From positions 1 to 14,088 of the forward strand of contig NW_026570729.1 of assembly GCF_019649055.1 (NCBI RefSeq): a stretch of 14,088 nt of DNA, given 5' to 3'. Made by a program: the position numbers and the translations under genes. Source of the DNA: Paramacrobiotus metropolitanus (taxonomy: Eukaryota > Tardigrada > Eutardigrada > Parachela > Macrobiotidae). Positions 8,713 through 14,088 of this stretch are shown here, piece after piece; positions within the stretch are counted from its first letter, which is position 1; the number at the start of each line of letters is the position of its first letter. A model generated the notes under the pieces. That model was not told where the DNA came from. It saw nothing but the letters and a program-made list of their open reading frames with translations, and made no database searches.

Positions 8713-8840
8713 TCGGTTACCCGGTCCCAAAGTTGGCCACGGGTGCCAGGCAAACATGGTGTGAAACAAGCGCAGCGACGTGTTTTGCACCATGTTAGCG
8801 TAATCCTCTCGGTCTATGCTCCGAGGTCGGTTGGCCGGAG
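8713..8840. repeat. Long-hairpin module, copy 2
   Basis: The 16-pair stem 8753-8768 with 8781-8796 (12-nt loop) matches copy 1 in position and flanks: GGGTGC and GGCA before it, TTAGCG against CTAGCG after it, then a CTCCG/CGGAG hairpin ending GGAGTAA. Three base pairs differ from copy 1 on both sides at once and remain paired. The tail hairpin has one mismatch (8824 against 8835). Confidence 0.7.
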
Positions 8841-9075
8841 TAATTTTCTTCGGTAGGAGAACGTGGCTCACGATATGCTATATTAGCGGGACGGGGCGTC
8901 TGTTGTCTCCGGTCGAAGCAGGTGTTGTTGTCGATCTGCTCCTGAAATGCTAGGGAACTGAGGTCGGTTGCCCGGTTACATTCCAGGGGATTCCTCGGGG
9001 GACGTACCGGTACGGTGAAAGAACCGGAACACCCAGGTCTTGCCCACGCGTTTCCGGGTCCGACCGAAGAGTCCG

Positions 9076-9094
9076 GCAAACTTATGTGGTTGGC
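9076..9094 (-). other. 7-nt-loop hairpin I (one mismatch)
   Basis: GCCAAC/GTTTGC on the minus strand, with one C.T mismatch and loop CACATAA. This is the same loop as the two copies between the coding blocks at 11.5-11.7 kb. Confidence 0.45.
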
Positions 9095-9288
9095 ACTTCT
9101 GGCTTATTTGTGGTTCACGTCTGCTGTTCGGAATCTATAAGAAGAACAAAAGAAGTGTCCATGCCAGTTTCTCCAAGTCGTTTCTCGACGGTGATGTTTC
9201 TCAGCTGGGCAGGTTCTCTGCCGGGTCGATTCTCGACTCCGCCGTTTCTCGGCTTGATGTCCCTTCCTTGCTGTTGAAGTCAGGGACC

Positions 9289-9309
9289 CAGGTTCCTATG
9301 TGGAACCTG
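9289..9309 (-). terminator. Hairpin J directly after the last stop codon
   Basis: A perfect 7-bp stem, CAGGTTC/GAACCTG, with gene-sense loop CACATAG, begins on the base after the TAA (9312-9310) of the 711-codon frame. Loop length and the CACA start match the hairpin family, although the loop ends in G rather than A. Whether it acts in transcript 3'-end formation, readthrough or protein binding cannot be told; the terminator label reflects position only. Confidence 0.45.
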
Positions 9310-11445
9310 TTATCCCAAGGGGACTTTGATCGGCGGGTCTCCGACGCAGTCATCCTTGTCATCCTCGTCGTCAGGTTTTGGTGGTCGACCAAGGCGCCGG
9401 AAGACTTCAGGTTTACATGTTGCTGTCACCTGCCCACTCTGTTGTGAGGGGTCTTCCTGACCGGGATGTTCCGCTCGCGCCTTCTTGGTTTCCTGGACCT
9501 TCCTACGGAGTTTCTGCGCATTAGGTACTGCGCCGAGTGCCAGATCGTCCGACATCCCTTCTCCGTATGGTCTCGAGGTGAATCCGCTGGGTAGTGCCTT
9601 TTCTTCACGGTACCATTTCACGAATTCAGCCGCATCATCATCGGGACCTTTAAAGTCTTTCCGGAAGGCGTATTTGGACGCGTGCCGTTCCTGTATGTAA
9701 AAGAGGTTGCGTAACCAAACTGCCAAGATGATGCTTCGCATGGGTGAGCCAAGTTGTGCGACGACCGCGTCCATTTCCGGTGGTATGTGTCCGGTACGGC
9801 GTGCTCCCCACAGCGTGTAGTGGCAAAAATAGTTGCCCAATCTCGCTGCAAAGATATACCGTAAAATAGTCGCGTTACGATCCTCCGGTCCTGATTCTAG
9901 ATCCGGCAAGTACTGCAGAAAGTCCAGGGCCGCTCGAGCTGCTGCGATGACAAAGGCAGGGTGGGCGTCGAAGACGACGAACTGAGCCACGCTCTCCAGT
10001 TGATCGCTTGAGTACTCCTGAGGTCCGAGCTGGCTTAAACTCGTCCTTTTCGGTGTGGACAGGGGTATGTCCAACAGTGCCGGGGCAGTCACCGAAGGCG
10101 AAGCGTTTGCTCGATTGGCCGGGTGATCGACATTAGCGTGGTCTTTCATGTTGAACTCGCCCATCCAATTGTTCAATTGGAATCTAGTTTGTAATCCAGA
10201 TCGGATGAGGAACTGACACAGGTTTTCTACCATCCGCCAAATCTGTGGTCGGTGTCGCTCCTCGTAGCCCAAGGTGTTCATAATGTAGTTTGTCCGTTCG
10301 TTCGGATGTGGCATAACGACCTCGATTCCCTGTCGTCGGGCGCTGTCGTAGCGAGGGTCGTCCTGGCTTGCCACCTGCACTGTTGGCATCAAAGCCATCT
10401 GATTTGCCACCTCGAAATCCATTTCTTCGGGTTTATCTGCCGGTTTCGCTATGTGGGCTTCCGGCTCCTGTTGTTGTTCAGGTGGGACAAAGTTCCGTTT
10501 CGACTTACTAGTTGAGTCGACGACCAGTCCCATACTAGACTTTTCCGAACTTGACCGTTTTCCAGGTGAAGGTCTAGTCGACTCACTACTACCCTGTCCG
10601 GCAGAGGCTCGTCGTTCCTCGATTCTGTGTCGAGCATCATGTCCGAGCCTATGTCGAAGGCCATGTCCGGCCAATGGTTCGGCGGATCGACGCTGCTGTT
10701 GAGTCAACGACGGGGCAACTTCTTGTGCCGAAGATCCAGGTTGAAGAATCTGTTGGGGAACTGATGGCTGGGTTTGTGTGACCACTTTAACGACCTTCTG
10801 TGGGATCGTTGCCATCTGTTCCTCCGTTGCAGGATAAAGGGTAACCATTCTCATGGTTCCATCGTCCGCTCGCATCATCATTTGGACTGATGCGGTTTGG
10901 AGAGGTCGGTGAATGTCTCCGACTATCACTTCTCGTACATCGTGAATCACTTGCTCCGAGTCGGAGCGGCCTTGTGTGGGCTGCTGCAACCGAACAGTAA
11001 TTTCTGGTTCATGTTTCGGCGGAGGCGGGTGGACCTTCATGTTGGCAATCCTTTCGTCGAACGCCTGAAGTTTTTCCTGCACTTCTCTTTGACGTCTCTG
11101 GTCCTGGTGCTGACGATATTCCAAAAGTCTATTGGTCAAGGTTGGTGGTACTGCATGGGTCCATCCTGGGTCGGAGGCACGGTTGCGTTGGATTTCCGAC
11201 AGGTGGTCCTGTTCATAGGCTCGTAACTGGTTAATCAGGCGTTCGCTGCGAGCCAAGCGTCGGTATGCGCTAATGTTCCCAGCGACGACGTTTATGTACA
11301 ACGCCGCTGCTTGCATTGCGTCACGACGTCCGACCACTGGAGTATGTTCATCCGAAAAGGAAATTATGCATTCCGCGCATGGGAGTCTGTTGTCCTGCGA
11401 AGTTGAGTTCTCTCTGCAATGTCGGCAATCCGTCGTGTACGCCAC
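9310..11445 (-). CDS. Large unknown protein with N-terminal cysteine pairs (711 codons)
   Basis: Family not recognised. The frame is open from 11457 to a TAA at 9310-9312, but there is no ATG before residue 44 (11316-11314); the listed start is a GTG. Upstream of that ATG is C7-X2-C10-X12-C23-X2-C26, a possible zinc-binding knuckle. Residues about 60-135 are charged and probably helical. Residues 140-370 are a low-complexity linker rich in Gln, Ser and Pro, with a HGLRHRLGHDARHR patch. Residues 373-430 and 478-600 look globular and helical (IWRMVENLCQFLIRSG; FVVFDAHPAFVIAAARAALD). The tail is basic then acidic, with GRPPK. This layout suits a structural, nucleic-acid-binding or gag/nucleoprotein-like product. 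It shares its frame with the 341-codon block 5' of it, separated by stops. It is the longest uninterrupted frame in the window, so it is likely to be or have been a real gene. Confidence 0.72.
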   Translation of the reverse strand: MAYTTDCRHCRENSTSQDNRLPCAECIISFSDEHTPVVGRRDAMQAAALYINVVAGNISAYRRLARSERLINQLRAYEQDHLSEIQRNRASDPGWTHAVPPTLTNRLLEYRQHQDQRRQREVQEKLQAFDERIANMKVHPPPPKHEPEITVRLQQPTQGRSDSEQVIHDVREVIVGDIHRPLQTASVQMMMRADDGTMRMVTLYPATEEQMATIPQKVVKVVTQTQPSVPQQILQPGSSAQEVAPSLTQQQRRSAEPLAGHGLRHRLGHDARHRIEERRASAGQGSSESTRPSPGKRSSSEKSSMGLVVDSTSKSKRNFVPPEQQQEPEAHIAKPADKPEEMDFEVANQMALMPTVQVASQDDPRYDSARRQGIEVVMPHPNERTNYIMNTLGYEERHRPQIWRMVENLCQFLIRSGLQTRFQLNNWMGEFNMKDHANVDHPANRANASPSVTAPALLDIPLSTPKRTSLSQLGPQEYSSDQLESVAQFVVFDAHPAFVIAAARAALDFLQYLPDLESGPEDRNATILRYIFAARLGNYFCHYTLWGARRTGHIPPEMDAVVAQLGSPMRSIILAVWLRNLFYIQERHASKYAFRKDFKGPDDDAAEFVKWYREEKALPSGFTSRPYGEGMSDDLALGAVPNAQKLRRKVQETKKARAEHPGQEDPSQQSGQVTATCKPEVFRRLGRPPKPDDEDDKDDCVGDPPIKVPLG

Positions 11446-11561
11446 TGTTCGCGGCTGTTAAAAGAAAAGTTAAACGATCCGTTTCTCGGATTCGCTATCC
11501 TTTTCGTTGTACACCCTATAATTACAACAGTCGGGCCATGCCGGTTCTCAAGCTGGTCCAG

Positions 11562-11578
11562 GGCACTTATGTGGTGCC
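11562..11578 (-). other. 7-nt-loop hairpin K
   Basis: A perfect 5-bp stem, GGCAC/GTGCC, with gene-sense loop CACATAA, in the gap between the two long coding frames. Confidence 0.6.
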
Positions 11579-11628
11579 TAATGAGGTAGATGAGGACATT
11601 CTGTTGTGTCCATGGAAGAGGTCGGTAA

Positions 11629-11655
11629 TCATAAGCACTTATGTGGTACTTATGA
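11629..11655 (-). other. 7-nt-loop hairpin L
   Basis: A 10-pair stem in minus-strand RNA (TCATAAGTAC with GTGCTTATGA, one U.G) and loop CACATAA. On the plus strand the same position would be a C.A mismatch. It is the longest stem of the family and lies about 80 bases after the 341-codon frame. Confidence 0.7.
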
Positions 11656-11736
11656 AGGAGGTCGATTCTAAGACACTTCCGACGTATTCTACGTCTTCTC
11701 ATCCAGTGGTATCCATATTCGTTGATTCCACCCGGT

Positions 11737-12762
11737 TCACCTGGAGAGAGTCGGTCGGCTCCTTCGGTTGCTCCGAGGTCGGGGGATGCTTCGGTAAGTG
11801 TCCGTATCGATGTTTCGATGGTTTAAGGGCTTCGTATCGTTGCCTTCCCGAGTCTGGTTGATGCCAAATCTCTTCTGGAAGAATCCCTTGTTAAGGACGA
11901 AGTCCAGGTCGTCGCCCAGCATGTACTTTTCGCCTCCCTTAGTTCTGTTCGCGGGCTTGTACTTCGAGTCGACTAGCTGAGGTTTTTCGGCTTCCCATTT
12001 GAATTCGAACCTAGGGACCAGCTGATGTAGGATTTCGCCACGAGTCAATCCTTCTGGATGCCACGACATCTCCATACACGCTTCAATGGCATGCACCCAA
12101 CCTTCGTAAGTGGTCGGCGCCGGGTCTCGTTTCTCCGGTGGGAACTCATAATACATCCGCTTAGTTCTGGTATACGTCCGTACAATCTTGCTTTCGTTAT
12201 ATCCGAGGTTACAGTACCGGTATACGTTGCTCTGGCTTAGTTGCCTCCAACCCCCACCCATTTCGCCGATCCTGTGGTGCCTAAGGAGTTGAAATGCGAT
12301 CTTCGGTGTCGCAAACTTCAGATTACAAGCCGCTAGGGCCTTTAAAGCCGCAAAGGTGTACATCCGTCCCGGGTCGTATTCCGAGACGCGTGGGGTTAAG
12401 GTGTGAGCTCGTTTGGTAGCTACCTTCAGGTGCTTGACGTTTACGGTCGGTAATCTTGGAATCTCGTTTGGTAGGAGTTCCTGAGTGTCCTCATTCCATT
12501 CCATGAGGAGTTGATTCGGGTCGGAATCTGGTGTCAGCCGCACTTGTTGACGGTAATTCTGAGGGACGTAGATATCACCACTCTCTTCTTCCATCGGCTC
12601 GTCAGCTACGTTACTGTTATCGGCCGGCGGGTCCTTCTGACCCTGGGAGATCTCCGGTTCACCCTGTTGTTGCGGTGCCGAAGCCGGTGGTGGAGGTTGA
12701 CTATCGTCGTCGTCGTCATCCTGGTGTCTGATACTCTTCGCCCTCATCTTCATCTTCTTCAT
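11737..12762 (-). CDS. Unknown protein, second domain block (341 codons)
   Basis: Family not recognised. After a run of six aspartates (residues 15-20) comes a Pro/Gln/Glu linker to about residue 63. A folded-looking region follows from about 64 to 300, with YVPQNYRQQVRL, MYTFAALKALAACNLKFATP, a GGGW turn near 169-172, SNVYRYCNLGYNESKI and GWVHAIEACMEMSWHPEGL. The end is Arg/Ser/Pro-rich. The listed ATG falls inside an acidic run of the neighbouring frame, so it may not be the true start: the block probably continues the upstream block through a frame change near 12720-12760. It ends in TGA at 11737-11739. Aromatic and helical content with acidic and basic flanks suits a structural or RNA-binding role, but that is inference. 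Confidence 0.65.
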   Translation of the reverse strand: MKKMKMRAKSIRHQDDDDDDSQPPPPASAPQQQGEPEISQGQKDPPADNSNVADEPMEEESGDIYVPQNYRQQVRLTPDSDPNQLLMEWNEDTQELLPNEIPRLPTVNVKHLKVATKRAHTLTPRVSEYDPGRMYTFAALKALAACNLKFATPKIAFQLLRHHRIGEMGGGWRQLSQSNVYRYCNLGYNESKIVRTYTRTKRMYYEFPPEKRDPAPTTYEGWVHAIEACMEMSWHPEGLTRGEILHQLVPRFEFKWEAEKPQLVDSKYKPANRTKGGEKYMLGDDLDFVLNKGFFQKRFGINQTREGNDTKPLNHRNIDTDTYRSIPRPRSNRRSRPTLSR

Positions 12763-13102
12763 CTTCGTCCTCTTCTTCGGTGGGCGTCCTTACCTTGGTC
12801 TTCGCCGACTTTTTCGTTGACTTAGCCGGTTTAGGTTGACTCTTCCGTGGAGCCTTACCTTCCGGAGCCGGTGAAGTTTCCATTGGTGAGGCCGGTGGGA
12901 GAGATTGTGTGTCTCTCGGGGCGAAGTGTCCTGTTGCACTCTGACCTGTCTCCGCATTTGCTCGTCCTGGTGCCAGGGCGGTGTTGACGTATGTTACCGG
13001 TTCGAACGGTGCCCAAGGTCGGTTAGTCGACGACACACCGGACGCTCGTGCAACATTCAACATGTCCGCCGCTTCTCCGGATGGTTGTTCATCCGTCTCG
13101 CT
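12716..13102 (-). CDS. Linker block: Pro/Ser then Lys-rich then acidic
   Basis: This frame follows directly, in the same register, after a TAA at 13103-13105 and is open to a stop at 12716-12718. Its first half is Ala/Pro/Thr/Ser-rich, its middle is lysine-rich (PKPAKSTKKSAKTK), and it ends in a glutamate/aspartate run of about 15 residues. There is an ATG at 13063, but the 13 codons before it have similar composition, suggesting they once belonged to the same protein. No fold or motif is visible. It looks like a disordered spacer between two folded domains, now or formerly part of a longer polyprotein. The following 341-codon frame lies in a different register. Confidence 0.5.
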   Translation of the reverse strand, partial: SETDEQPSGEAADMLNVARASGVSSTNRPWAPFEPVTYVNTALAPGRANAETGQSATGHFAPRDTQSLPPASPMETSPAPEGKAPRKSQPKPAKSTKKSAKTKVRTPTEEEDEDEEDEDEGEEYQTPG

Positions 13103-13636
13103 TTACTCTGCAGCGATCATTTCGGTTCCTTCGGGAGAGCGCTGCAAGTTGACGAAGGACATCCGGAGGTTGAATTCGCGTCGTTGCTGCTCCGGTATGA
13201 ATCGAGCTACTGTGTACCGAAGTGGTAAGTCGCGTTCCGCGTTTGTGGTTTGAAGGGAGAATTCTGCCACCAAAGTTGCGACAACAGGTCGTAAGATGTC
13301 CATTATGGCATCGATGTTTCCCTGACTGTTCTCATACAGAACGTTGTATATACGGGCAATGTGCAGAATAGAGGATCCGCGAGGGTTTCTTGCGTATCCG
13401 ATGCTTCTGACGATTCTCTTCGGAAGATCATCTTGATTTCTGGCCGCGGCGCTTTTGAGCTTCTGGATGATGTCGGGTGCGATCACCTCGGCGATCCGTC
13501 CCCGTTGTCGGTGGACCGCTACGGCCACTCCGAAGTCCAAGGCCCATGCCACTATTGCCATCATAAGCTTCTGTGTAAGCCAAGGTGAGGTCCGACCTAC
13601 GATCCTTAAGTTGGTCGAGAGGTCGCGCACCAATGA
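13103..13636 (-). CDS. Unknown helical domain (nucleoprotein- or gag-like in character)
   Basis: Family not recognised. The frame is bounded by TAG at 13637-13639 and TAA at 13103-13105; the first ATG is at 13564. Composition and pattern suggest an all-alpha fold: KLMMAIVAWALDFGVAVAVH, then RGRIAEVIAPDIIQKLKSAA, a basic segment KRIVRSIGYARNPRGSS, then a long helical stretch ending RFIPEQQRREFNLRMSFVNL. Scattered arginines with no catalytic motif and no transmembrane segment suit an RNA-coating or assembly protein. The same frame is open on both sides of its stops with protein-like sequence, so it is probably one domain of a longer protein. Helical capsid or nucleocapsid domains of viruses or retroelement gag are the obvious comparison; a host-derived domain cannot be excluded. 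Confidence 0.6.
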   Translation of the reverse strand, partial: SLVRDLSTNLRIVGRTSPWLTQKLMMAIVAWALDFGVAVAVHRQRGRIAEVIAPDIIQKLKSAAARNQDDLPKRIVRSIGYARNPRGSSILHIARIYNVLYENSQGNIDAIMDILRPVVATLVAEFSLQTTNAERDLPLRYTVARFIPEQQRREFNLRMSFVNLQRSPEGTEMIAAE

Positions 13637-13810
13637 CTAATACACGTCTCTGCCTTCCGTTCGGGCGTTCCTGATGCTCCGGACAAGTTCAACGTGGAGT
13701 CGAACTGTGTCAAATCCGACTGGTCATTCGCCGGGTTGGGCATCAGGTAACCTTTGACGTGCGTCATCAGGGGCTGGCCATTTGGAAGCGTCGGTGTCTT
13801 CCTCGTGACT

Positions 13811-14088
13811 TCATTCCTCGTTCCGATCGCCTTTAAATCCTTCGTTTGGATCGGCTTCTCCATGGTCGGAGATTTCATCGTCGGGTTCCGAGGGTTTTTC
13901 TGATTCGTCGTCCGAGTCTTTCTTGGAGGTAGAAGGTTTCGTTACCTTAGCAGGTAGCTTAGGCGTCGGCTTAGATCTTTCGTATGGTCGTTCCGCCTCT
14001 GTTTTAGTTGCAATCGTACCTGCTCTAGCAATCAGTTCCTCCATCCGCTTTTCGGCTGCTTCGTAATCGTATACCTCCTTAGGACGCT
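13811..14088 (-). CDS. Charged C-terminal segment of a protein extending off the right edge
   Basis: The frame is open to the window edge (preceded by RPKEVYDYEAAEKR before the ATG at 14044) and stops at TGA 13811-13813. It begins with a short helix (MEELIARAG), then a Pro/Lys/Thr linker, then a Ser/Asp/Glu-rich acidic tail. Beyond the stop, the same register runs on through protein-like sequence to a second stop (TGA 13724-13726), a third (TAG 13637-13639) and the helical domain. This is therefore probably the 5' part of one interrupted coding sequence rather than a separate gene. No motif identifies its function. Confidence 0.5.
   Translation of the reverse strand, partial: RPKEVYDYEAAEKRMEELIARAGTIATKTEAERPYERSKPTPKLPAKVTKPSTSKKDSDDESEKPSEPDDEISDHGEADPNEGFKGDRNEE

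Larger units (their letters stand above)
11446..11736 (-). other. Gap between coding blocks, with hairpins
   Basis: This 290-bp gap interrupts the shared frame with several stops. It holds two clear members of the 7-nt-loop hairpin family and a third stem-loop, GGACA/TGTCC at 11594-11611 with an 8-nt loop. CAG|GTGAAC at the end of the upstream frame resembles a 5' splice site, and a pyrimidine run ending TTTTAACAG at 11455 resembles a 3' splice site. Removing that intron would not place the two long frames in register. Confidence 0.5.
5501..14088 (-). mobile_element. Large unclassified element with structural-type ORFs and a long hairpin-rich 3' region
   Basis: The five coding blocks between 9310 and 14088 lie on the minus strand. 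More than 3 kb of repeated hairpins follow their last stop codon. Hairpins of one family appear both between coding blocks (11.5-11.7 kb) and in the downstream region (6.2-9.3 kb), which ties the parts together as one unit. Motifs such as GGGCGGGA...CTCCTG recur at about 5519 and 8563, so the unit probably reaches left to about 5.5 kb. The left limit is uncertain and the right end lies outside the window. No reverse transcriptase, polymerase, protease, integrase or transposase is visible. Candidates are a non-autonomous retroelement with gag-like proteins, an old viral insertion, or something not yet described. Confidence 0.45.

Noticed and set aside
6500-9300. CRISPR array
   Set aside because: Repeats are diverged hairpins with irregular unit lengths and loosely similar intervening sequence; there are no identical repeats with unique spacers and no cas genes.
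5501-9309. Long terminal repeat of a retrotransposon
   Set aside because: No matching second copy, no primer-binding site or polypurine tract seen within the window; it cannot be excluded because the right end is missing.
11455-11740. Intron joining the 341- and 711-codon frames
   Set aside because: Good-looking splice sites exist, but removing the segment leaves the frames out of register at either nearby acceptor.
13740-13775. Hammerhead ribozyme core (CTGATGA on the minus strand)
   Set aside because: The GAAA half of the core and proper stems are missing; it lies in coding-like sequence.

Overview
The window looks like intergenic or accessory DNA from an animal genome, possibly an arthropod. 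That assignment is an inference: it rests on a decayed piggyBac-type transposase, short inverted-repeat elements, a possible tRNA-derived SINE trace, AT-rich spacers and coding blocks broken by stops and frameshifts. I see no bacterial gene organisation and no intact host gene.

Left half (1-5.5 kb). Positions 1-950 hold a piggyBac-like transposase pseudogene on the minus strand that runs off the left edge. At 1.2-1.9 kb an inverted-repeat pair about 0.5 kb apart surrounds a smaller hairpin-type element. A weak tRNA/SINE-like trace lies near 2.7 kb. Between about 3.14 and 4.29 kb the minus strand carries a badly decayed coding region with a proline-rich middle and an acidic tail; I do not recognise its family. 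The stretch 4.3-5.5 kb is mostly AT-rich and has no convincing gene.

Right half (about 5.5-14.1 kb). This appears to be one large, unclassified element read on the minus strand and continuing past the right edge. From right to left it has an acidic C-terminal segment, a helical domain, a proline/lysine/glutamate linker, a second domain (341-codon frame) and a third large protein (711-codon frame). The first blocks share one reading frame interrupted by four stops; the last two share another. The alternation of globular domains with acidic or proline-rich linkers suggests structural, gag-like or nucleoprotein-like proteins, but I recognise no family and see no polymerase, protease, integrase or transposase.

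Beyond the last stop codon lie more than 3 kb that appear non-coding and are full of stem-loops. Three features stand out. (1) A family of about twelve hairpins has a conserved 7-nt loop (CACNKAA in most copies, gene-sense strand) on stems of differing sequence; the G.U pairs form only in minus-strand RNA. The hairpins lie outside the coding frames, including one flush with the last stop codon. (2) Five tandem units carry CCGAC/GTCGG stem-loops, with the last two of each unit exactly 27 bp apart. (3) Two copies of a longer hairpin show compensatory changes. Together these suggest an element that makes RNA-binding or capsid-like proteins along with an RNA rich in repeated structures. That functional link is inference.
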